A program made the translations under genes and the position numbers. From Pelomonas sp. Root1444 (GTDB taxonomy: Bacteria; Pseudomonadota; Gammaproteobacteria; Burkholderiales; Burkholderiaceae_C), in assembly GCF_001426885.1 (NCBI RefSeq), contig NZ_LMFP01000003.1, forward strand, positions 62,001 to 126,000: 64,000 nucleotides of DNA, written 5' to 3'. Under the pieces are notes generated by a model that worked only from the letters and a program-made list of their open reading frames with translations, was not told the origin of the DNA and did not search any database. Below, in pieces: positions 33,477 through 40,925 of the stretch (positions are counted from its first letter, which is position 1; each line of letters starts with the position of its first letter).

Positions 33477-34292
33477 ATGAGCTCAAACCACAACGACGAA
33501 AGCGGCTCCGTCGCCATGTACTGGGATTTCGAGAACCTGCACGCAGGGCTCGTCGACGCGAAGTACGGCGACGGCACCTACGCAAAGCAGGACAACCGAT
33601 TCAAGCCGCAGGAGCCGCTGGTCGACGTCCAGGCCTTGGTCGAGCTCAGCGCCTCGTTCGGGCCGGTGGCCATCAACCGCGCCTATTGCAACTGGCAGTT
33701 CTTCGGCCGCTACCGCGACGCCCTGCTGCAGAGCGCCGTCGAGCTGATCCAGCTGTTCCCGCCAGGCGCGGCAGCGAAGAACGGCGCTGACATCAAGCTC
33801 TGCCTGGACGCGACCGAAGACATCGCCCGCTTCGCCCACGTCAGAACTATTGTCATCATGGGTGGCGACAGCGACTTCATGCCGGTCGCGCAGAAGATCA
33901 AGGCGGCGGGCCGCATCCTCATCGGCATCGGCAACCGCAGGAATACCAACAAGCACTGGGCCAAGAGCTGCCACGAGTTCCGCTACTACGACGCCCTGGT
34001 CGGCCCGCCGCCGATGGAAGAGGGACCTGCACCGGCAGGATTGAAGGCCGTCGTGCCACCGCCCCCAGATCCTGCCGTTGACATGCTGCGACGGGCGGTG
34101 CGCCTGCTTGCCGAAACCAAAGGCGAACCGTGGGTCAACAAGGGCTCGGTGTGGCACATGATCAAACGCCTCGATCCCACCTTCGACACCCGGGACCACG
34201 GGCACGCCAGCTTCGCCGAGATGGTCAAAGCGCTGGATGCCGTCGTCGAAGTCAAAAAGGGCGACTCGGACCACATGCTGCGCCTGCGTTGA
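33477..34292 (+). CDS. NYN nuclease-domain protein with OST-HTH/LOTUS-like C-terminus
   Basis: 271 residues from ATG 33477, with GGAGGG about 8 bp upstream. NYN/PIN-like fold: VAMYWDFENLHAGLVDAKYG with catalytic D, GADIKLCLDATEDIA, and VIMGGDSDFMPVAQKIKAAG. After a proline-rich linker (near 185-200), a C-terminal part (WVNKGSVWHMIKRLDPTFDT) looks like the OST-HTH/LOTUS RNA-binding domain. It probably acts on RNA as a nuclease, with all three acidic motifs intact. The upstream neighbour on the opposite strand is the broken SRAP gene. Confidence 0.82.
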   Translation: MSSNHNDESGSVAMYWDFENLHAGLVDAKYGDGTYAKQDNRFKPQEPLVDVQALVELSASFGPVAINRAYCNWQFFGRYRDALLQSAVELIQLFPPGAAAKNGADIKLCLDATEDIARFAHVRTIVIMGGDSDFMPVAQKIKAAGRILIGIGNRRNTNKHWAKSCHEFRYYDALVGPPPMEEGPAPAGLKAVVPPPPDPAVDMLRRAVRLLAETKGEPWVNKGSVWHMIKRLDPTFDTRDHGHASFAEMVKALDAVVEVKKGDSDHMLRLR

Positions 34293-34337
34293 CATCGGCC
34301 CGCGTCCACCGCTGCGAGGACGAGCTTGCGGAAGACA

Positions 34338-34353
34338 CTGTATGCAATTACAG
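34338..34353. promoter_or_regulatory. LexA-box-like operator (site 1)
   Basis: CTGTATGCAATTACAG matches the CTGT-N8-ACAG pattern of LexA operators and is flanked by TA-like bases (CACTGT...ACAGTAC). It lies 46 bp upstream of the ATG of the small gene at 34400 and after the NYN gene. Confidence 0.6.
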
Positions 34354-34399
34354 TACCCGCTGGGTTCCAGCCGCTGGAGCCGACAAATTCGGAGTTCCC

Positions 34400-34675
34400 A
34401 TGCTGCTGAACCTCAACGAACCTGAAAGCATCGTCGCCTGGTGGAAGGTCTTCCCGGAGCGGCATGACGGCTTTTTGAACTACAAGCTCAGCGTCAGCCC
34501 GGAGTTCGCGCCCGCCATCCGCGAGGCCCAACGGCGGATAGCCGCCAGTTCTGAGCTTCGGGACCTTCAGGCCGAATCAGTGCGTCAACGCCGGCAGCAT
34601 GAGGCACTGTGGGCCGAGCGTGACGACCGTCTCACGGCCCGCCAACTCCACCAAAGGGAACTGGCGACGGCTTAG
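34400..34675 (+). CDS. Small hypothetical protein, putatively SOS-regulated
   Basis: 91 residues from ATG 34400 with a GGAG site (ggagttccc). MLLNLNEPESIVAWWKVFPE opens the sequence; most of the rest is helical and charged (FAPAIREAQRRIAASSELRD). No domain recognised, no signal peptide. The LexA-like box 46 bp upstream suggests expression under DNA damage. It could be a small partner of a DNA-metabolism protein; that is only a guess from context (UvrD-like helicase next door). Confidence 0.7.
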   Translation: MLLNLNEPESIVAWWKVFPERHDGFLNYKLSVSPEFAPAIREAQRRIAASSELRDLQAESVRQRRQHEALWAERDDRLTARQLHQRELATA

Positions 34676-34824
34676 CCCCATTCGAGGCGCGGCTATAGGC
34701 CAGCCTCAACATCGCAGTTGCTGTGCGTTCCTTGACGGCACAGTTTTGGGCTTGTCGGCTTTACGTCGACGAGCCTTTTTTGTGTCCATTGATTGGGCGC
34801 GCAGGCACGACTGGTTCGTCTCGT

Positions 34825-34854
34825 GGAGGAAGACCTCCGTGCCGGTCTTCCTCC
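34825..34854. repeat. Inverted repeat between two convergent genes
   Basis: GGAGGAAGAC (34825-34834) pairs with GTCTTCCTCC (34845-34854), a perfect 10-bp stem with a 10-nt loop. It lies between the 34400 gene and the 3' end of the UvrD-like gene. There is no adjacent T-run; a T-run (GCCTTTTTTG) lies ~45 bp to the left after a weak stem. It may act as a transcription brake for either direction. Confidence 0.5.
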
Positions 34855-34929
34855 GCAGCCAAAGCGTCTTTGAACCAATTCGGACCCCTATCAGCCGTGT
34901 GTTCACCGCATGTGCCCCCTCACGAGCAC

Positions 34930-37020
34930 TCAGTCCCACATTCCTCGAACCTTGGCCCCAACGTCCACGACAGGTGCCGCGGACGCTGGCTTCGCATGGC
35001 GTGGCTTTGGAGTCGGACCAACGTGCTCGAACAACCGGGCAACCCTTCCAGGGATGAACCTGGTCAAGGTGGCGTAGATGTGCGTGTCACCACTGCGGTG
35101 CTGTTGTCGCACGTAGTACCGCTGGGGCGCGATGAGCGACAGATGCTGCTTAGCACGCGTCATCGCCACGTAAAGTAGCCGGCGCTCTTCTTCGACCTCT
35201 TCCTCGCTGCCGGTGGCCATGTCAGAAGGTATGCAGCCATCGACCACGTTGAGCACGTGCACGGCCTGCCACTCCTGGCCCTTTGCCGAATGGATGGTGG
35301 AGAGGATGAGGTAGTCATCATCGAGCGACGGAACGCCCGATTCATCGCTGCTGGCGTTCGGTGGGTCTAAGGTCAGCTCCGTCAAGAATCGCTCGCGAGT
35401 ACCGTAGCCCTGGGCGATGCGGCAAATCTGGTCCAGGTCCGCCATCCGAACAGGCGCGTCGTCGTGCAGGCGTTCGAGTTGCGGCTGATACCACCCGACC
35501 GCGCGCTCAAGGTCTGCTGGCCACTCGCTGTTCTTCGACAGTTCGACGATGAGGTCGCGGAGCGCGTTCCACTCTTCAGCCGCAGCCGGCGGCGGTTTGA
35601 ACTCTTGTAATGCGGTACACGGGTCCTGACTCGCTTCGATGGCATCGAGCAGTTTGCGGGCGCTGGCTTGGCCGAAGCCTGCAAGCAGCTGCGAAACGCG
35701 AAAGCCAGCGAGCCGGCCTCGCAGATTCTCAGCCCAGCGCAGGACGCTCATCACGTCCTTGACGTGGGTCGATTCCAGGAACTTCAGCCCGCCGAACTTC
35801 TTGAAAGGGATGTTCCGCCGAGTCAGTTCCAGCTCCAGCGGCGCGCTGTGGCTGGCCGTCCGAAACAACACGGCCTGCCGGATGAGCTTGATGCCCTCCT
35901 CCCGCCGCCTGAGCACGTCGTCAGCAACCCAAATGGCTTGCGCCGCTTCATCCTGTAGCGCCACCAGCCGAGGCAACTCGCTGGAGTCCTTGTCGGACCA
36001 CAGGGTCTTCGCGTGCCTGTTCTTGGCCATCGCGATGACTGCGTTTGACGCATCGAGGATCGGCTTGGTCGAGCGGTAGTTCTGCTCAAGCGCGACGATG
36101 CGCGCGGGCGGGTCAAACTCGTTGGGGAAGTCCAAGATGTTCCGGACCTCGGCCGCTCTGAATGAGTAGATGGCCTGGGCGTCATCGCCCACCACTGTCA
36201 GATTTTGGCCGGTCGGTTTGAGCCCGCGAAGGATGGCTGCCTGAAGCTTGTTGGTGTCCTGGTACTCGTCGACCAACACGTGGTCGAAACGCTGCGCAAG
36301 ATCTGCAGCGATGGCTGGATCGGCTGCCATGTGCGACCAGAACAGCAGGAGGTCGTCGTAGTCCAGGCAGTGCTGCTGATGCTTGGCGTCTGCGTACGAC
36401 TTGAAGAGCAGTTTCAGCTCGCCCAGCGCGCCGAAGCACCAGGGGTAGAACTGCTGCAGCACCTGGTCAAGACGGAGCTGCGAATTGATGACGCGCGAGT
36501 AGATGGCCAGGCAGCTGCCCTTCTGAGGGAAGCGCTCAACCTTCTCCGCCAGCCCGAGCGCCTGACGCTGCATGCCCATCAGGTCTTCGGCATCCGCCCG
36601 GTCCAAGATGGTGAAGTTGGGCGCGAGGCCGATGCGATCGGCGTAGTCACGAAGCAACCGTGCACCGACACCGTGGAACGTGCCTGCCCACGGGAACGTC
36701 GGCGGTGCCTGGCTCGACGTGTAGCCCAGCACTTTGTGAAGCACGCGGCCGACTCGCTGCTCCATCTCGCCAGCTGCGCGCCGTGAAAAGGTCAGCAGCA
36801 GGATGCGGCTTGGGTCGGCGCCCGCTTGAACCAGCCGCGCCACCCGGGACGCAAGCGTTTTGGTCTTGCCTGACCCGGCCCCTGCGATGACCAAAAGGGG
36901 GCCCTGGTCGCCGGCCGTCAGCCCGTGCTCGACGGCCTCACGCTGTCGGTCGTTAAGGTCGGCGAAGGGCAGTGGTTCCTGGCGAGGAGATTGAGGTTGC
37001 GAGGAGCTGGGCTCTTTCAT
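34930..37020 (-). CDS. UvrD/Rep-type superfamily 1A DNA helicase
   Basis: 696 residues from ATG 37020 (an upstream ATG at 37080 would add 20 residues but has no ribosome site and would nearly touch the LexA-like box). Motifs: Q-motif LNDRQREAV, Walker A GAGSGKTKTL (47-53 region), HVLVDEYQDTN (motif II), VVGDDAQAIYSFRAAEV, VALEQNYRSTKPIL (motif IV), and ILSTIHSAKGQEWQAVHVLN (motif V) plus ERRLLYVAMTRAK (motif VI). All are intact. 3'-5' helicases of this kind act in repair and replication restart. It probably responds to DNA damage through the operator at 37088. Confidence 0.93.
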   Translation of the reverse strand: MKEPSSSQPQSPRQEPLPFADLNDRQREAVEHGLTAGDQGPLLVIAGAGSGKTKTLASRVARLVQAGADPSRILLLTFSRRAAGEMEQRVGRVLHKVLGYTSSQAPPTFPWAGTFHGVGARLLRDYADRIGLAPNFTILDRADAEDLMGMQRQALGLAEKVERFPQKGSCLAIYSRVINSQLRLDQVLQQFYPWCFGALGELKLLFKSYADAKHQQHCLDYDDLLLFWSHMAADPAIAADLAQRFDHVLVDEYQDTNKLQAAILRGLKPTGQNLTVVGDDAQAIYSFRAAEVRNILDFPNEFDPPARIVALEQNYRSTKPILDASNAVIAMAKNRHAKTLWSDKDSSELPRLVALQDEAAQAIWVADDVLRRREEGIKLIRQAVLFRTASHSAPLELELTRRNIPFKKFGGLKFLESTHVKDVMSVLRWAENLRGRLAGFRVSQLLAGFGQASARKLLDAIEASQDPCTALQEFKPPPAAAEEWNALRDLIVELSKNSEWPADLERAVGWYQPQLERLHDDAPVRMADLDQICRIAQGYGTRERFLTELTLDPPNASSDESGVPSLDDDYLILSTIHSAKGQEWQAVHVLNVVDGCIPSDMATGSEEEVEEERRLLYVAMTRAKQHLSLIAPQRYYVRQQHRSGDTHIYATLTRFIPGRVARLFEHVGPTPKPRHAKPASAAPVVDVGAKVRGMWD

Positions 37021-37087
37021 TCGTTGGCCCGTTGCGGGAGAACTGAAGCGGCGCAGCAGATAGGGCCACGCGCAATGCATCAATATA

Positions 37088-37103
37088 CTGGATGCATCCA
37101 CAG
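37088..37103. promoter_or_regulatory. LexA-box-like operator (site 2)
   Basis: CTGGATGCATCCACAG fits CTG-N10-CAG. The wider sequence TACTGGATGCATCCACAGTA is nearly symmetric. It lies in the divergent region between the UvrD-like gene (start 37020) and the DUF72 gene (start 37129), so it could repress both. Confidence 0.6.
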
Positions 37104-37128
37104 TAAATGTAACGACGGCAGCCGCCTC

Positions 37129-38055
37129 ATGACCATCCGGATTGGCACCGCCTCCTGGGCCGACAAGAGCCTCATCGACACCGGTCGCTTCTACCCGCCC
37201 GACGTCACGACGGCTGAGAGCAGGTTGGGCTACTACGCCACCCAGTTCCCGCTGGTGGAGGTCGACTCGAGCTACTACGCCGTGCCAAGCGTCGACACCG
37301 CTCACCTGTGGACGGAGCGAACCCCGGATGGGTTCGTGATGAACGTGAAGGCCTTTCGGCTTTTCACCGGCCACCAGACCTCGCCGGCCGTCTTGCCGTC
37401 AGACCTTCGAGATGCGCTACCCAGCGACCTGAAGCTCAAGAGCGTCATCTACTACCGCGACGTCCCTGGCGAACTCGTCAACGAGCTGTGGGCACGTTTC
37501 AGGGAAGCATTGCAGCCGCTGCGCGAAGCCGGCCGGCTCGGTTTGGTGCACTTCCAGTTCCCGCCATGGCTCCTTCGTAATCGGGCGGGCCACGCCCACG
37601 TCGCCCATTGTGTGGAGCGCATGGCGGGACACACGTTGAGCGTCGAGTTCCGCAGCGACAAATGGTTCGAGGGCCCGCATGCGGCCGAAACCATCGCGTT
37701 CCAGCGTGAGCTGGGTGTGGTGCACACCATCGTCGACGAGCCGACGGGCCTCAGCAACATCCCCTCCATCTGGGAGGCGACGCGCGACGACTGCGCCTTG
37801 GTGCGCATGCATGGTCGCAACGCCGCGGCGTGGAACGACCGCTCCGGGCACTCCGGCGGTCGGTTCAACTACGACTACGACGATGCGGAACTCGAGGGCC
37901 TTGCTCACCAGATCCAACTATTGGACCGGCCGGGTCTCGATGTCCATGTGGTCATGAACAACAACAAGGAAGACCAAGCTCAGCGCAACGGCCGGACGCT
38001 CTTCAAGACGATGAAGGACCTGAAAGCCAATGTCGTGGTGCCGACCGCCAGATAG
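37129..38055 (+). CDS. DUF72 (YecE-like) family protein
   Basis: 308 residues. DUF72 signatures: TIRIGTASWADKSLIDTGRF, then YPP, VEVDSSYYAVPSVDTAHLW and FVMNVKAFRLFTGHQ near the N-terminus; LGLVHFQFPPWLL in the middle; VRMHGRNAAAWNDRS at the C-terminal side. The family has a TIM-barrel fold and is linked to DNA/RNA metabolism in some genomes, but no activity is established. It starts 26 bp after the LexA-like box, divergent to the helicase gene. It is a typical ICE passenger in this order class. Confidence 0.85.
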   Translation: MTIRIGTASWADKSLIDTGRFYPPDVTTAESRLGYYATQFPLVEVDSSYYAVPSVDTAHLWTERTPDGFVMNVKAFRLFTGHQTSPAVLPSDLRDALPSDLKLKSVIYYRDVPGELVNELWARFREALQPLREAGRLGLVHFQFPPWLLRNRAGHAHVAHCVERMAGHTLSVEFRSDKWFEGPHAAETIAFQRELGVVHTIVDEPTGLSNIPSIWEATRDDCALVRMHGRNAAAWNDRSGHSGGRFNYDYDDAELEGLAHQIQLLDRPGLDVHVVMNNNKEDQAQRNGRTLFKTMKDLKANVVVPTAR

Positions 38056-38209
38056 GAAGAGGCCCAGCGCGCTGGCGTTGCGCCTTTGTCGGTTGCCGGT
38101 CGAGTTGCACTAGGGAGCTGTTCTGGGAGCCGACGGTCCATATTGAGCCAACTACTGTGGCCCTCGGACGTACAGCGGCTGCCTCGGCGCGTCGGGCCTG
38201 CGCCGACGG

Positions 38210-38401
38210 CTACTCGTCGTTCGGGTGATTTGCCGACTCGGTGTTTTCATCTGAGGCCGGGTCATCGGCTTGGTCTGGGGGTTCGGCTTGAGTTGACTTG
38301 CCCGGCCGCCGCGTCTTGGCGTCGGCTTGCCCACCGTCATCGGCGTCAACGGGATAGACGGGTCTGCGCCCGGGCATGGGTTGGATGTGGTCGGTGGCCA
38401 T
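38210..38401 (-). CDS. Small hypothetical acidic protein
   Basis: 63 residues from ATG 38401; AGGAC lies ~5 bp upstream. MATDHIQPMPGRRPVYPVDA starts a sequence with Asp/Gln/Pro-rich, probably disordered C-terminal half. No domain recognised. It might be an artefact, but composition and start look reasonable for these elements. Confidence 0.45.
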   Translation of the reverse strand: MATDHIQPMPGRRPVYPVDADDGGQADAKTRRPGKSTQAEPPDQADDPASDENTESANHPNDE

Positions 38402-38550
38402 TACGTGTCCTTGGACTGTTGCGGTGTCGCTTCGGCTGGCAAACGATGCTCCCAACCGGAGCACTGCACACGGCGTAGGTTGCGCCTTCGTCCGACACAC
38501 GCGGCACGGTAGCGCGCCTAGGGTTGAGCTTTCCTTCGACGGAGACGCAC

Positions 38551-38733
38551 ATGCCTGACGACAAGTCCAAGACCGGCGGCCAGGACCGCAAGCTCATCAG
38601 CCTCAGCGAAGCTTACGAAGTCCGCGACTGGTCGAAGAAGTTCGGCGTCACAGCCGACGAACTCAGGGCCGCAGTGAAGGCAGTTGGCAACGACGCTGCG
38701 ACCGTCGAAGCGCATCTGAAAGGCAAGCGGTGA
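38551..38733 (+). CDS. DUF3606 domain protein
   Basis: 60 residues with GGAG 6 bp upstream. MPDDKSKTGGQDRKLISLSE is followed by AYEVRDWSKKFGVTADELRA and AVKAVGNDAATVEAHL, the compact DUF3606 domain. This family is common in beta- and alphaproteobacteria and has no established function. GTGA overlap with the next gene suggests co-expression. Confidence 0.85.
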   Translation: MPDDKSKTGGQDRKLISLSEAYEVRDWSKKFGVTADELRAAVKAVGNDAATVEAHLKGKR

Positions 38734-38969
38734 TTCAGCAGCATCCCTACAGGGGCTTGATGATTTTGGCTGAGGCACGGCCCGAAGGCGCTGAGCTCTT
38801 CCGACCCGCGTTCGCTGTGGCCGAGCGAGCCGACGCCGAGCCGATGCACAGCGACCTGCTCGACATGACCTGCGAGACCGCTACTGCAGCGTTTGCCAGG
38901 GGCCGCGAGGCGGGTGAGATTTGGATAGACGCTCACCAAGACGCTTCGAGCCCTAACGCAGGCAGGTAG
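38730..38969 (+). CDS. Small hypothetical protein coupled to the DUF3606 gene
   Basis: 79 residues from GTG 38730, overlapping the preceding stop (GTGA). MIQQHPYRGLMILAEARPEG opens a soluble acidic sequence with a His near the end (EIWIDAHQDASS). No domain recognised. Its 3' end overlaps the IS3 fragment on the other strand by 17 bp, so the C-terminus may have been changed by that junction. Confidence 0.55.
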   Translation: MIQQHPYRGLMILAEARPEGAELFRPAFAVAERADAEPMHSDLLDMTCETATAAFARGREAGEIWIDAHQDASSPNAGR

Positions 38970-39309
38970 AGGCGTCGGGCCATGCGCGTCGCGCGTTGTA
39001 GTCCTGCACCCAGGCCTGGATCACGACCCGGGCCTGCGCCAGCGTCTCGAACCAGTGCTCGTTGAGGCACTCGTCGCGGAACTTGCCATTGAAGCTCTCG
39101 ATGTAGCCGTTCTGCGTCGGCGCGCCCGGCTCGATCAGGATGTGCTTGATGCCATGCCGCAGCGCCCAGCCCAGGAAGGCTCGGCTGGTGAACTCCGGCC
39201 CGTTGTCGGTACGCACAGCCTGCGGATATCCCCGGAACCGCGCCGCCCGGTCCAGCAGACGCGTGACGTACTCGCCACCTATGCCGAAGTCCACCGCAAT
39301 GTCCACGCT
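38953..39309 (-). pseudogene. IS3-family transposase OrfB fragment
   Basis: A 119-residue piece of the rve integrase core: VDIAVDFGIGGEYVTRLLDR, then PQAVRTDNGPEFTSRAFLGW (DNGPEF is the second Asp motif) and QNGYIESFNGKFRDECLNEH (the Glu motif). The N-terminal HTH and first Asp are missing on the right, and the C-terminal end after QDYNARRAW is missing on the left. Both ends are cut, so it is an old remnant. It lies at the boundary between ICE-like and chromosome-like content. Confidence 0.85.
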
Positions 39310-39608
39310 AGGGGTCATGCTGGAGCGCCTCGCAAGACCCCAAAGTGGCGTGGGGACGAACGCATGCGGGACTTGCTGGCGAACACGGGGCATCACTTGA
39401 TCTAACCGGCACGTCGCGTCGCGTTCTGCAGAGCTTCCCTCGTGTGTTGCGTCGACCGGTTGAACCCGCCGTTTTGATCGGGCACTCGACCGGCTGAGGT
39501 CAGCGAGCCAGGTGCGAACTCTTCTGCCGAATGCGCCACCCAGAGCCGCCATCGCGGCGCTGGCCAAACCCAGCGTGCCCGGTTTGTGCACGCCCGTCGT
39601 CACCCGTT
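39310..39608. other. Junction region without a recognised gene
   Basis: About 300 bp beside the IS3 fragment. No protein pattern, terminator or repeat was recognised. It probably belongs to scrambled DNA at an element boundary. Confidence 0.4.
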
Positions 39609-39730
39609 AGGACACGGATACGTCGTCAAGGTAGAAGAAGGCGGGCTCATGGAAGAACGTAAAGCGCAGGTCGGAAGCGGTCCCCGTTGCACTCAGCGCC
39701 AAGGTGTACTGCTGATACCCCGTGGCGCCG
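39609..39730 (-). pseudogene. C-terminal remnant of a PEP-CTERM-type surface protein
   Basis: Reading the minus strand across about 39609-39730 gives GATGYQQYTLALSATGTA, then DLRFTFFHEPAFFYLDDVSV before a stop. This is the end of a C-terminal beta-sandwich typical of secreted PEP-CTERM proteins, but it lacks a start, the sorting signal and most of the domain. It lies just downstream of the intact PEP-CTERM gene, so it was probably a neighbour or duplicate. Confidence 0.5.
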
Positions 39731-39755
39731 CCCCGGCGTACTTGAGGCGTGGTCA

Positions 39756-39780
39756 AGAAAAAGGGCTGCCGAAGCAGCCC
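39756..39780 (-). terminator. Rho-independent terminator of the PEP-CTERM gene
   Basis: Stem GGGCTGC (39763-39769) and GCAGCCC (39774-39780), loop CGAA. On the minus strand it is followed by a run of T (TTTTTCTT). It lies 24 bp after the stop at 39805. Confidence 0.85.
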
Positions 39781-39804
39781 CTTGTTCTCGCGGTCCGAAG
39801 CGTT

Positions 39805-40548
39805 TCAGCGCTGGCGGCGACGGCGCGCCGCAAACGCCACGGCGCCGAGTCCGGCGGCCATCAGGGCGTAAGTGCTCGGCTCGGGCACTGCCGGCACGCC
39901 GGTGATGTCGCGGTACATGCCGATGGTGTGGTTGTCGGACTCGTATCCGCCGAACGACGGTTCCTCGCGGAACACGATGCGGTCAAAAGTGCCGTCGGTG
40001 TCGTAGAAGTTAACAAAAGCGTACGGCTGCGTCGAGTTCATGCCGGCGAACGGACCGTTAGGGTTGCCGAAATAGGTGGCGTTGCCACCGATCGAGGACA
40101 GCACCGCCGCCGCACCCAGGGAGCCAACCAATGTTGTTCCGCTGTAGAACTCGACGACGTTGCCCGTGTCGAGTGCCGACAGCCAATAGCCGAAGTAGTT
40201 GACCGGCGTGTCGAGCGCGACCGAATAGCCGGCCGACGAGAACGTGACGGCATGGTTGCCGATGCCGTTGGCGCTGCCGTACTGGTTCGCCGGGTCGACA
40301 CGAAGCGAATTGCTATACGTTCCGGTGATCGTGCTGCCGCCGAAGCTGGAGACGAAACCGCCGGTGCCCGTGGAGCGCGTGTCGAACGTCTCGACTCCAG
40401 TGCCACCCGAGAACGTTGTCGTGGTGTTCTTGACGCCCGGCAGCTCGTAGGTCTGGACGAACGTGTCGGCGTGTGCGCCCTGGCTGGCCATCAAGGCGAA
40501 GAGGCCGGCAACGGCCATTGCGGAACGGGTGCGAATGAAGATCGTCAT
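39805..40548 (-). CDS. PEP-CTERM sorted surface/exopolysaccharide-associated protein
   Basis: 247 residues. Signal peptide 1-27 (AVAGLFALMASQGAHA). The mature protein is a beta-rich domain of the Npun_F0296 type (LDTPVNYFGYWLSALDTGNV; FDRIVFREEPSFGGYES). The C-terminus is the sorting signal: VPEPSTYALMAAGLGAVAFA followed by basic residues. Exosortase EpsH-type enzymes cleave near Pro-Glu-Pro; no exosortase gene is in the window. In the 5' leader, CTCGGCG-TC-CGCCGAG (40567-40582) can form a stable hairpin 19 bp before the ATG. A TTGACA-like element lies near 40719-40724 on the minus strand. Confidence 0.92.
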   Translation of the reverse strand: MTIFIRTRSAMAVAGLFALMASQGAHADTFVQTYELPGVKNTTTTFSGGTGVETFDTRSTGTGGFVSSFGGSTITGTYSNSLRVDPANQYGSANGIGNHAVTFSSAGYSVALDTPVNYFGYWLSALDTGNVVEFYSGTTLVGSLGAAAVLSSIGGNATYFGNPNGPFAGMNSTQPYAFVNFYDTDGTFDRIVFREEPSFGGYESDNHTIGMYRDITGVPAVPEPSTYALMAAGLGAVAFAARRRRQR

Positions 40549-40925
40549 GCGGATGTTTGCTTGTATCTCGGCGTCCGCCGAGCTTGTTGTTGGATGTCCG
40601 ATTGTTCCTGCGGCGGGTGCGCAGGCGCCCCCCTCGAGCCGGGGGCGCTAGCGTGACTGACTGCACACATCCGGCCGCTGTCCAGAGCGGGAGCCTCGTT
40701 TCCCAGCACACGGCCTTGTGTCAACCGAGGAGCTCCTCCACCCCGCAGCAACAAGACCTGTCCGGCCAGAGCGCAGCATCGAGCTCCATCAGCCCCTCTG
40801 TCTTGGCGTCGGAACGCTTCTGGAATAACAGCTGGCCAGTGATGCCTCGGCGCCGGGACCAGTGACTCCGGCCGATTGCGCAAGCGCGGCAGGATCCGGT
40901 CGGCGACGCTTCACAGGCCCAACGC
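40549..40925. other. Leader/promoter region of the PEP-CTERM gene
   Basis: About 375 bp between two minus-strand genes. It contains the 16-bp palindrome at 40567-40582 and a possible -35 hexamer TTGACA on the minus strand at 40719-40724, with only a weak -10. No gene is supported. Confidence 0.4.

Noticed and set aside
33265-33585. Minus-strand frame with AGFYIHAGSLAEMPEPAG as a separate gene
   Set aside because: It lies across the broken SRAP region and the NYN start; the readable piece has no start signal of its own and no family could be named.
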